The position numbers and the translations under genes are program-made. A stretch of DNA of 6,477 nucleotides from Bacteroidales bacterium UBA4347. Its GTDB lineage: Bacteria > Bacteroidota > Bacteroidia > Bacteroidales > P3. A model generated the notes under the pieces. That model was not told where the DNA came from. It worked only from the letters and a program-made list of their open reading frames with translations, and did not search any database. This document shows, piece by piece, positions 1 to 5,935 of this stretch (its first letter is position 1; each line of letters begins with the position of its first letter). The DNA is taken from contig DGTB01000084.1 in NCBI GenBank assembly GCA_002394185.1, positions 1 through 6,477 on the forward strand, read 5' to 3'.

Positions 1-2
1 TG

Positions 3-575
3 GGTGTGATGGAGTACCAGCTGGGAAACAACGACAAGGCCCTGGCCCATCTGGAGCGCGCCTGGAAGGGCTATCGGGTGCCGCGGCTGAAAGGCGACGC
101 CGCCCGCGTGATGGCCATCATCTACGACCAGGCGTTGAACAACGCTGCCAAGGCCGAGCGCTACTACCGCCAGGCCGTTGCCGACGACAGCACCGACGTC
201 ACCAGCTGGGGATTCCTGCTGGATTTCCTGCTGCGTCAGCCGGCGGCACAGAACGAGGTGCTCCCCGTGTTGCGGTCCGGTTGGCATGCGGCTGTGCAAA
301 GTGGCAGTGCATTTGACGAAACGGGTTATATTATCGGCCAATGCATGAAGAACGAGAAGGGGAGCATGGCCATCGCGTTCCTGCAGTCGCGTTGCAACGA
401 GGCGAAGGAGGACTTCGAGCTCGGCATCTGCCACCTCTACCTTTTCCAACTTATGGAGAAGAGCGGCGAGGACGTCGCCCACCTGCGCAAGGCTATCGAA
501 TGTTTCGAGCGCGACGAGGCTCCGGAGAATTTCCTGAATTCGCTGCGCGAGGCGCTGAAGGAGGCGGAGAAGTAA
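3..575 (+). CDS. TPR-like repeat protein, C-terminal part (5' end outside window)
   Basis: This is the 3' end of a gene that probably begins before the window: the frame is open from the first complete codon, and the first visible residues (GVMEYQLGNNDKALAHLERA) read like the middle of a TPR helix pair rather than a start. A GTG at 6 and ATG at 9 exist but no leader can be seen. The visible 191 residues are helical and repeat-like: a TPR-type unit with the A-x-x-x-L-E-x-A pattern, a second ending AERYYRQAVADD, then degenerate helical units, a Cys/Met-containing stretch near residues 110-145, and a charged end rich in Glu and Lys. Such repeats usually bind proteins. No catalytic motif is visible and the partner is unknown. 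It ends at TAA 573-575, inside the first unit of a tandem repeat. The call of a helical repeat protein is fairly safe; exact function is not recognised. Confidence 0.7.
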   Translation, partial: GVMEYQLGNNDKALAHLERAWKGYRVPRLKGDAARVMAIIYDQALNNAAKAERYYRQAVADDSTDVTSWGFLLDFLLRQPAAQNEVLPVLRSGWHAAVQSGSAFDETGYIIGQCMKNEKGSMAIAFLQSRCNEAKEDFELGICHLYLFQLMEKSGEDVAHLRKAIECFERDEAPENFLNSLREALKEAEK

Positions 576-636
576 GTGATGAGTGATGAGTGTTGAGTGT
601 TAAGTGTTAAGTGTTAAGTGTTAAGTGTTAAGTGTT
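574..636. repeat. Heptamer tandem repeat abutting a start codon
   Basis: There are nine uninterrupted 7-bp units: one AAGTGAT, one GAGTGAT, two GAGTGTT, then five identical AAGTGTT. The tract starts inside the stop codon of the TPR-like gene and ends one base before the ATG at 637, so it fills the whole intergenic space. The five identical copies at the downstream end suggest recent slippage expansion; the diverged copies at the upstream end look older. No recognisable Bacteroidetes promoter or ribosome-binding signal is left between the two genes. Confidence 0.9.
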
Positions 637-2172
637 ATGCACACAGGGTTCTATAAGATAATCGTTGCGGTTGTGCTGTTGGGGGCTGTCGGTGGTGGCC
701 GTGCGGCGGCGCAATGCATGGAAAACATCGGCCACCGCTATCCCACCACCTTCACACTTCACGGCGACACGCTGGTGCAGGGTGTCACCTTCTGCGAGGA
801 GAAGATGAAAATCAACTACTCCTGCCAGCGGCAGCAGGACGGCAGCATTGTGGTAAGCGGCATGGTGACCGCCAGGACCGGCGAGGCGTTGCCATACGTG
901 ACGGTGAGCAGCCTTTACGAGATATATCACGGTAAATGTTTCTTGCCTTGGGAGGAGTTGGCTGTGACCGACAACTTCGGCCTCTTCTCCTTCCGCCGTC
1001 CGGCGCTGAGCCACCGGACGCTGGCCTTCTGCTTTGCGGGTTTCAGGCCGGAAGTTTTCGAGGAGCATTGGGACACCATTGCCGTCAGCGAGCGCGAATA
1101 CATGGCGCAACGCGACGTCAGCCAGCGCTTCGACACCGCTGCCGTCACTACCGAAGAACACATACGCTTGATGACGGAATTCTATGAGGTGTTCCATTCA
1201 TGTCCCGGGTGCGACGAGTATGCCTGGCTGGAGAGCGAAGGGCTGCGTTGCCGTATAGGGCGTTTCCAGCCTTCGGGCACGCTGGGGGTGCACATGCTAT
1301 GGCCCATCGACGACCGCCGGAGCTTCTACTTCAACGGCATGCACTACACGAGCTTCTATGCCGACCGCCTCTTCGCCCTCTCGCCTGAGGGTGTCTTCGC
1401 CTCGCAGTCGCCCTCGTCGGGCGATTTGCGCGACCACCTGCACATCTCGCTCATCGACGGAAATGAGGTCTCCGGATTCCACGACCTCGCCCTCGACAGC
1501 GCACAGGGCGCCCTCACTGGCCTGCGCTGGGCCGAGGGCGGATGGCTCTACTTCCGCACCGAGCGTGGCGGATGCTACAAGCTGCATGTCGACATGCACC
1601 CGCAGACCAACTGCAGGATGGAGGACGTGGAGGTCGGCGAGGCCGAATACCTTGCCGCCAAAGCCTCTTTCGACCAATACAACCACGCCCGCAAGCAGTA
1701 TGACACCCCCACGGCGGCCGACACCGCCGCGGTGCTCCGCTACCGGGAGAAGTACAACGTGTCGTGGTGGGACCCCATGGGCGTGGACTCGCAGGAGGTG
1801 GAATACTTCCACCTGGAGGGCACGGACATCGATATCGTCGAGATTGCCATAGGCGACGGCTGCACCACCATCATTACTGGCGACACCGCCGAGATGAATT
1901 CCTGTTGGCTGGCGCTGTCGAAAGAGGGTGTTTTCGCGGGTTACCAAGTACCTTGGGAGGTGGAAAGTCCGGGGTACATCAATCTCTACCCACTCAGTGC
2001 CGACCGTCGGAGTGTAAAACGGAGCCTTGTCTACCAGACCACTCCCGCATGGTTTCCCTACGATGGGTGCTTCTGGGGGAGCGACGGCTGGCTCTACCTC
2101 GAAGGCCGCACTGGTAACCATGACCGCGTGGTGTACCACAAGGTGAGGCTGAAGGGGAGGGGGAGTGACTGA
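637..2172 (+). CDS. Exported protein with CarboxypepD_reg-like domain and repeated beta-rich halves, function unknown
   Basis: The protein has 511 residues. ATG 637 is chosen because it gives a clean signal peptide (Lys-containing start, hydrophobic IIVAVVLLGAVGG, then RAAAQ, cleavage near residues 24-26); the upstream in-frame GTG at 625 lies inside the tandem repeat. Residues about 71-148 resemble the carboxypeptidase regulatory-like domain (VVSGMVTARTGEALPYVTV, later TDNFGLFSF and a hydrophobic AFCFAGF strand), a beta-sandwich common at the front of Bacteroidetes surface proteins. The rest contains two related blocks, about 228-318 and 400-504: each has a L(F/A)ALS-x-EGVFA motif and ends in a WxxxGWLY strand, suggesting propeller-like or other repeated beta structure. 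No catalytic residues are recognisable. It probably acts in the periplasm or at the cell surface; no barrel or lipobox is seen. It may follow the TPR-like gene in one transcript. The stop codon lies in an octamer repeat. Confidence 0.75.
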   Translation: MHTGFYKIIVAVVLLGAVGGGRAAAQCMENIGHRYPTTFTLHGDTLVQGVTFCEEKMKINYSCQRQQDGSIVVSGMVTARTGEALPYVTVSSLYEIYHGKCFLPWEELAVTDNFGLFSFRRPALSHRTLAFCFAGFRPEVFEEHWDTIAVSEREYMAQRDVSQRFDTAAVTTEEHIRLMTEFYEVFHSCPGCDEYAWLESEGLRCRIGRFQPSGTLGVHMLWPIDDRRSFYFNGMHYTSFYADRLFALSPEGVFASQSPSSGDLRDHLHISLIDGNEVSGFHDLALDSAQGALTGLRWAEGGWLYFRTERGGCYKLHVDMHPQTNCRMEDVEVGEAEYLAAKASFDQYNHARKQYDTPTAADTAAVLRYREKYNVSWWDPMGVDSQEVEYFHLEGTDIDIVEIAIGDGCTTIITGDTAEMNSCWLALSKEGVFAGYQVPWEVESPGYINLYPLSADRRSVKRSLVYQTTPAWFPYDGCFWGSDGWLYLEGRTGNHDRVVYHKVRLKGRGSD

Positions 2173-2228
2173 GTAGCTGGGTGGCTGAGTCGCTGAGTTG
2201 CTGAGTGGACTTGGCTACTTAGTCACTC
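2163..2228 (+). other. Long imperfect hairpin over the stop codon of the exported-protein gene
   Basis: Bases 2163-2182 can pair with 2209-2228 as a continuous 20-bp stem in + strand RNA: 16 Watson-Crick pairs and four G-U wobbles, with a 26-base loop. On the - strand the four wobbles become A-C mismatches, so the fold favours the + transcript. The hairpin includes the stop codon of the upstream gene. No U-tract follows, so it is not a standard intrinsic terminator; it could protect the mRNA end or help termination between the two convergent genes. Confidence 0.5.
2169..2208. repeat. Degenerate octamer tandem repeat
   Basis: Five 8-bp units of the form CTGRGTNG run from the last sense codon of the exported-protein gene into the intergenic space: CTGAGTAG, CTGGGTGG, CTGAGTCG, CTGAGTTG, CTGAGTGG. 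The TGA stop is within the first unit. The last three units form most of the loop of the overlapping hairpin. Like the tract at 574-636 it contains a GAGT core, but the period is 8 rather than 7. Confidence 0.8.
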
Positions 2229-2272
2229 GTTCTCGAAAGCGTTTGGGCTGGCACAAGAGCGGTTCGATTGCC

Positions 2273-2779
2273 CTATTTCCGTTTCATCGTGTATGTTTCA
2301 ACGACGGTGCAGTCCTCTAAGTCGTACTCGTCCTGGAATACCAGTTTGTCCGGGGTGAGTTCCACAATCTTCCATTCGGTGGGATAATTCCCTGCGTTGT
2401 ACCACGTGAGGGTGTCCTTGCCGCATGTGTATCTGACCTTCCTTTTTGATATTTCCAACGGAGGCACGGGGTCGCAGCCGCCCTTGTCGTGTTCTACCAT
2501 CGTGATGGAATCCTCGTCGATATCAAATGAGATATATCTGTATTCGGCGGAATCCAACTTGGGGTTGTATTGCGTGGTATCGGCAGCGCTTCCCGCTGCA
2601 ACCATTTCTTCAGGGCTTTCGCTGCAATCCCATTCTTCTGTCGCAGCCACTGTCTCCCAATGCCCGACAAGAGTCTTTTCCTTGTTTGCCGTCCCGCTCT
2701 TGCAGGCGGACATCATTCCGAGGGCGTACAGCATAGCACCGACTAAAATTAGATTTTTTATATCGTATATCTTAGGCAT
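2273..2779 (-). CDS. Small lipoprotein, lipocalin-like
   Basis: The protein has 168 residues. The N-terminus is a lipoprotein signal: MPKIYDIKNL, hydrophobic core ILVGAMLYALGM, and lipobox MSAC with Cys26 as the lipidated residue. The residues after Cys26 (KSGTAN) lack the acidic stretch that marks surface export in Bacteroidetes, so a periplasm-facing membrane anchor is more likely. The mature part begins LVGHWETV, the G-x-W start motif of lipocalin-like proteins, followed by alternating strands (YRYISFDI, SITMVEH, TLTWYN, WKIVELTPDKLVFQD) and an ending TVVETYTMKR, all consistent with a small calycin barrel. Four further Cys (52, 102, 119, 157) could form disulfides. The ligand is unknown. 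It is transcribed alone from a promoter 24-53 bases upstream and converges on the exported-protein gene. Family assignment is by pattern only. Confidence 0.75.
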   Translation of the reverse strand: MPKIYDIKNLILVGAMLYALGMMSACKSGTANKEKTLVGHWETVAATEEWDCSESPEEMVAAGSAADTTQYNPKLDSAEYRYISFDIDEDSITMVEHDKGGCDPVPPLEISKRKVRYTCGKDTLTWYNAGNYPTEWKIVELTPDKLVFQDEYDLEDCTVVETYTMKRK

Positions 2780-2802
2780 ATCACTATTGTTATTTCACGC
2801 TG

Positions 2803-2832
2803 CAAAGATACACTTTTTTCCTATTCGGCAAA
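2803..2832 (-). promoter_or_regulatory. Bacteroidetes housekeeping-type promoter of the lipoprotein gene
   Basis: Read on the - strand, TATCTTTG (2803-2810) is an exact match to the Bacteroidetes -7 consensus TAnnTTTG, and TTTG at 2829-2832 fits the -33 element with an 18-base spacer, close to the usual 19-21. A start near 2796 would give a leader of roughly 17 bases before the ATG at 2779, with no Shine-Dalgarno sequence. Confidence 0.75.
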
Positions 2833-2860
2833 ATATAATTGTTGGTTGTCGTAAAACACC

Positions 2861-2906
2861 ACGTTTGTTTCCGAACCATACCGTCGATAGTTAGGAAACA
2901 TAACGT
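2861..2906. repeat. Imperfect inverted repeat upstream of the lipoprotein promoter
   Basis: ACGTTTGTTTCC (2861-2872) faces GGAAACATAACGT (2894-2906). The arms pair with one bulged base, and AAC/GTT can extend the stem inward after one mismatch. It lies about 30 bases upstream of the -33 element and has no T-tract on either strand. It could be a regulator site or the remnant of a transcript end; nothing decides between these. Confidence 0.35.
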
Positions 2907-2977
2907 TACAATATAGTCAGGCAAAAGATGAGAAAAGTTTGAGTAAAAGGGGAGTAAAACCTAAAGACTATTTTTTG

Positions 2978-3027
2978 CATAAAGAAAGATGCCTTTGGCA
3001 TCGGTGTTATCCGTACCAAAGGCATCT
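2978..3027 (-). terminator. Intrinsic terminator after the chimeric frdB-tail gene
   Basis: Bases 2987-2998 and 3016-3027 form a perfect 12-bp stem (core GATGCCTTTGG / CCAAAGGCATC) with a 17-base loop. On the - strand it is followed by the T-rich run TTTCTTTAT. It sits 22 bases past the stop codon at 3049. Under the insertion model this would be the original terminator of frdB. Confidence 0.7.
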
Positions 3028-3048
3028 CTTGTACTGGTGTGTTGCTTG

Positions 3049-3300
3049 TCAATCGCGGCGGTCGCGGCCGAAGAGGCTGCCGATCCACTGCCTATTGAGG
3101 CGGGCGATGTTCTGGCGCTTGATCTGCTTGGGGCATTCGGCCTCGCAGGCGTAGGTGTTGGTGCAGGAGCCGAAGCCCAGCTCGTCCATCTTGCAGACCA
3201 TCTTCTTGACGCGGTCCATGGCCTCGGGAAATTGCTTGCATTGCCCACAGTAAAGACCTGTGGACGGGTCAAACTCAACGATAACGGTATATTCTGACAT
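3049..3300 (-). CDS. Chimeric small protein: HicB-like N-terminus joined to a duplicated FrdB C-terminus
   Basis: The protein has 83 residues. Start at 3300 is preferred over the in-frame ATG at 3333, because MSEYTVIVEFDPSTG begins as HicB-like proteins do and an A-rich leader precedes it. Residues 1-24 (ending GLYCGQCKQF) resemble the first two strands of the HicB antitoxin-like fold. Residues 25-81 are identical to the last 57 conserved residues of the FrdB/SdhB subunit encoded at 5936-6477, including Cys46, Cys52 and Cys56 of the C-x5-C-x3-C motif. The N-terminal [2Fe-2S] domain and the CxxCxxCxxxC motif are missing, so it cannot build the normal three clusters and is not a functional SdhB/FrdB. 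Cys18 and Cys21 (CGQC) come from the new N-terminus. No HicA toxin gene lies beside it. It may be a gene remnant with an intact frame, or a small metal-binding protein. Whether it is expressed is unknown. Confidence 0.6.
   Translation of the reverse strand: MSEYTVIVEFDPSTGLYCGQCKQFPEAMDRVKKMVCKMDELGFGSCTNTYACEAECPKQIKRQNIARLNRQWIGSLFGRDRRD
3059..3228. repeat. 170-bp direct repeat, copy 1 (frdB 3' end)
   Basis: This stretch matches 5946-6115 in the same orientation without any gap; 167 of 170 bases agree. Differences are at 3133, 3136 and 3208 (6020, 6023 and 6095 in the other copy). All three fall at third codon positions and leave the protein unchanged. Identity stops abruptly on both sides. 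Confidence 0.95.
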
Positions 3301-3377
3301 AATTCTTTTGTTTATTTCGATTTGCATAAACACGAAGAATTATCGAATTAGCAAAATGCAATTTGATTTTTGTGCTA

Positions 3378-4166
3378 TTATTTTTTCAGGAGAAACCATG
3401 CCGATGTTGTATAGAAGTTGCGCAGATACCTGATTGCTGTAAAAGGCCAGCGCTCTCGTATTGGCCTCAGCCCAAACTTCTGACGATAATGCGGATTTAT
3501 GACCCAAAGGGTGCTGTGTACAACATGCATCCCTGTTTTTTTGACTATCCTCTCAAAACCTTCTAATGTCATTCGCGAGCGTTTGATGCTCATCAGTCCT
3601 TCTATTGTTGATTCTGACTCTCCTGTCTTCGACAGCAGGAAACGATAGACCCTGGTCGGGAGCAGATGAACAAACGGTATCTTCGACAAGGCGTGCAGGC
3701 ATATCTGCTGATGTCCGCCGAAAGGCATTTGCCAGGCAGGGAATGCAAAGAATACAATTGTGTCGCGATGCATAAAGCGCTTCATGTGATGAAAGAACTC
3801 CATCTTGCAGGGCGCTTCTATGTGTTCTATCACATCGTGGACCAATATGATGTCGAACAACTCTTTCCCCGACTTGGGCTGGGGGACTAAAAGGATATCC
3901 GAGGAGATAAACGTTCCTGTCTGGTTGTTTTCCTTGAAGAACTGCGAGGCTTTTTCAATCTGACCTGCATTGATGTCAATACCCACCACTCTGCAACCCT
4001 TCTCGGCAAACGGCAGGAGGTTTCCTCCCTCTCCACAGCCAATCTCCAGCACTTTTGTGCCTGCACCGACGGGACACCACTCTTCAATATAATCAATGTA
4101 GAATTCCCTCGACGTGTTGGCAAGCTCGTTGAAATAGAGCCTTCTATCTTTGTGACGTTGTTGCAT
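3378..4166 (-). CDS. Class I SAM-dependent methyltransferase, substrate unknown
   Basis: The protein has 262 residues. Start at 4166 (MQQRHKDRRLYFNELA) is chosen because the open frame upstream overlaps the next gene and has no domain-like sequence. The Rossmann core is clear: motif I VLEIGCGEGG at residues 39-48, the acidic residue that binds the SAM ribose in GIDIN (Asp64), SSD at 88-90, and FDIILVHDVIEHI at 104-116 in the motif IV region. This is typical of the methyltransferase 11/23 type. After the core, PFGGHQQICLHALSKIPFVHLLP (about 148-170, a His/Pro-rich segment) and a basic C-terminal region with FLLKK are probably for substrate binding. Bacteroidetes relatives known to me are annotated only as methyltransferases and often sit near glycan or lipid genes. 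The gene lies 101 bases downstream of the sigma-barrel gene on the same strand with no evident terminator or promoter between, so co-transcription is likely. It looks more AT-rich than frdB and the + strand genes. Confidence 0.85.
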   Translation of the reverse strand: MQQRHKDRRLYFNELANTSREFYIDYIEEWCPVGAGTKVLEIGCGEGGNLLPFAEKGCRVVGIDINAGQIEKASQFFKENNQTGTFISSDILLVPQPKSGKELFDIILVHDVIEHIEAPCKMEFFHHMKRFMHRDTIVFFAFPAWQMPFGGHQQICLHALSKIPFVHLLPTRVYRFLLSKTGESESTIEGLMSIKRSRMTLEGFERIVKKTGMHVVHSTLWVINPHYRQKFGLRPIRERWPFTAIRYLRNFYTTSAWFLLKK

Positions 4167-4267
4167 AATGCTACTGTTTTTGGTGCGATATGTACATCGG
4201 TTGCCTCTTCTAAATGAGGTTCTACCCATTAAGAGACCACGATGCGGAGCTTGACTGCATGCACCCG

Positions 4268-5821
4268 TCAAAAATTGATGCGCAGGCCACAGGGAAGAGA
4301 GAATGAGACGGGATGCTGCGAGAGAAATGTCGCCGGTGTCTCGGCAGGGAGACGATAGTAGCGCAACGAGGGTTCCACATAGAGGCTCAAAGCGGGCGAA
4401 AGGTGCCACTGCAGACTGATTCCCGCCCCGACAGAGCCCATTACACTGTTTCTTAATGCCACTCGCTTATGCAACTCCACATTCTGATTGACAATATAAT
4501 CGGTTGCAATGGATGCATGGAGTGGCAGATGAAGCGCTGCTCCAGCACTGACACTGACCGAGATTGATTCATAACGCCAGACCTGCCACGTGACGCTCGT
4601 ATGGATACCCAGGTAGAAGAGTGTCTGCTCCTGCTCCAGGCGGTTGAGGCCTTCGCCAAAGCGGAAGTGCGAGTTGAGTGACATCAGTCCCAGACCGGCA
4701 CCAACCGTCCACCCGTTGCCGATGTTCTTGGACAGCATGCCATTCACCTCTACAGGGGGCAGGTGGTTCTCGCTGCGAGAAATGACACCGCCGTTGTTGT
4801 CGATGTTCGACATGGCAATCTTGCCCATCAAGATATCCTCCTGTGAAGGCAATCCGGTATGTGACGGCATGGCATATTCTCTCCAGTTGTTGATAGCAAC
4901 GCCATCCGAAAGTGACAATGCATGAGGCTGGGTGAAGTTATTGGCGCCGGTCGTAGGCTGGGTATACGCCACCGTGAACGACCAGCGGCTATCCTCCGGA
5001 ACACTACCTTTCATTAATGGCTCTGCGAGGATGCTCACACTGTCCCACATATCTTCCCTCACCTGCGGCCGGACGACAGTCGTATCTCGTCGCAACGGTT
5101 CGACGGGGAGCTGCTCTATGGGCGGTACTAACGCAACGGCACTACTGTCTGTCGAGAAACCCGATAATCGCTGAGGAATCCCTTGCTCCCTCTCCAAAAT
5201 CGGCAATATGGTATCCACCACCGTCTCCGATGCCACCAGAGGAGGCTTCTCGTCCTTGTGATGCAGAAGCAACCAGACGACAGGCACAACCAGGAGTGTC
5301 CAGACAAACCGCAACATGGTGCGAAGCATGCGCTTGGCTCGGGTCAACTGCGACGAAGAAGAATGCGGGGCAATGCCGAGCTGATTGGCAATCTCCTGAT
5401 GGCTTTTCCCCTCAAGTACCGAGAGACGAAACACCTCCCGATAGCCAGCAGGCAGGGTCGCCACTGCCTGCAGTATTTCCTCCTCGCTGATGTCCGATTG
5501 TTCTGCCGCCGGCATTTCCGCAACCTCCTCCAAGGGTAGTAACACCAGCTGACGCTGACGTCGGAGGTGCCGTATGGCCAGCCGACGGGCTATCTGACAG
5601 ACCCATGACTCGTAGCGCGCTGCATCCTGAAGCTGGCCAATTTTGGCAAAAGCAATCACAAAGGCATCATCGGCCAGTTCCTCGGCCAAGAGAGGATCCT
5701 TCACAATGTGCCGACACGTAGCGACAACACGCGACCGACACCGCTTGTATAGTAGCGTCTGCGCCATCTTGTCCCCACCCTGGGCATCGTCTATCAGCTG
5801 TTCCATGTCGCTCATATCCAT
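4268..5821 (-). CDS. ECF sigma factor fused to an inner-membrane helix and an outer-membrane beta-barrel
   Basis: The protein has 517 residues from the chosen start at 5821 (MDMSDMEQLIDDAQGGD), where ECF sigma factors usually begin; an in-frame ATG at 5858-5860 abuts the terminator T-tract and is unlikely. Residues 9-90 are sigma region 2 (AEELADDAFVIAFAKIGQ, then YESWVCQIARRLAIRHLRR). Residues 114-170 are region 4 (LPAGYREVFRLSVLEGKSHQEIANQLGIAP in pieces, HTH ending SSSSQLTRAKRML). A single membrane helix follows at about 172-188 (FVWTLLVVPVVWLLLHH), then a polar Pro/Thr-rich linker to about 277. The remainder has about eight amphipathic strands (279-288, 355-367, 370-388, 400-415, 419-432, 459-474, 478-491, 506-517), a long loop after the first, aromatic girdles, and a terminal Phe as in outer-membrane barrels. 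The predicted topology places sigma in the cytoplasm and the barrel in the outer membrane. No anti-sigma domain is visible. Typical ECF factors are about 160-200 residues. Confidence 0.8.
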   Translation of the reverse strand: MDMSDMEQLIDDAQGGDKMAQTLLYKRCRSRVVATCRHIVKDPLLAEELADDAFVIAFAKIGQLQDAARYESWVCQIARRLAIRHLRRQRQLVLLPLEEVAEMPAAEQSDISEEEILQAVATLPAGYREVFRLSVLEGKSHQEIANQLGIAPHSSSSQLTRAKRMLRTMLRFVWTLLVVPVVWLLLHHKDEKPPLVASETVVDTILPILEREQGIPQRLSGFSTDSSAVALVPPIEQLPVEPLRRDTTVVRPQVREDMWDSVSILAEPLMKGSVPEDSRWSFTVAYTQPTTGANNFTQPHALSLSDGVAINNWREYAMPSHTGLPSQEDILMGKIAMSNIDNNGGVISRSENHLPPVEVNGMLSKNIGNGWTVGAGLGLMSLNSHFRFGEGLNRLEQEQTLFYLGIHTSVTWQVWRYESISVSVSAGAALHLPLHASIATDYIVNQNVELHKRVALRNSVMGSVGAGISLQWHLSPALSLYVEPSLRYYRLPAETPATFLSQHPVSFSLPCGLRINF

Positions 5822-5860
5822 ATATGAGGCTACCGGCAGCATAAAGACTGCATGGAGCAT

Positions 5861-5901
5861 AAAAAAAACACAAGCCTCACACCATCGTGTGAGGCTTGTG
5901 T
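5861..5901 (-). terminator. Strong intrinsic terminator of frdB
   Basis: The stem ACACAAGCCTCACAC (5868-5882) pairs perfectly with 5887-5901, giving 15 bp and a CATC tetraloop. On the - strand it is followed at once by eight T (5861-5868, shared with the stem base). It begins 35 bases after the frdB stop codon. It also lies directly upstream of the sigma-barrel gene on the same strand, so that gene needs either its own promoter between about 5822 and 5860, where none is convincing, or read-through. Confidence 0.9.
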
Positions 5902-5935
5902 ATAGGGATGGGGTTGCCGGTCACAATACAACAGG

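Noticed and set aside
574..636. CRISPR array
   Set aside because: Units are 7 bp, directly adjacent and without spacers; this is a simple tandem repeat.
628..1197. 189-residue open frame on the - strand opposite the signal-peptide region
   Set aside because: It is antisense to a well-supported gene, has no recognisable domain, and would end beside the heptamer repeat by chance.
1297..2139. 280-residue open frame on the - strand inside the exported-protein gene
   Set aside because: Its composition (Val/Gly/His/Ala-rich, no signal, no motif) is that of a shadow frame in GC-rich coding DNA; the + strand frame has a signal peptide and domain pattern.
3049..3300. Second functional FrdB subunit
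   Set aside because: It lacks the [2Fe-2S] domain and the CxxCxxCxxxC motif, so the three clusters cannot be formed.
3049..3377. HicAB toxin-antitoxin module
   Set aside because: Only the first strands of a HicB-like fold are present and no HicA-sized gene with its conserved His motif lies next to it.
4167..4409. N-terminal extension of the methyltransferase by 81 residues
   Set aside because: It overlaps the 3' end of the sigma-barrel gene in another frame, is rich in Arg/Ser/Pro like a shadow frame, and shows no domain; the methyltransferase starts naturally at 4166.
5822..5860. Thirteen extra N-terminal residues for the sigma-barrel protein from ATG 5858-5860
   Set aside because: This ATG directly follows the terminator T-tract with no room for a leader, and the sequence before MDMSDMEQ does not belong to the sigma domain. 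It cannot be fully excluded.
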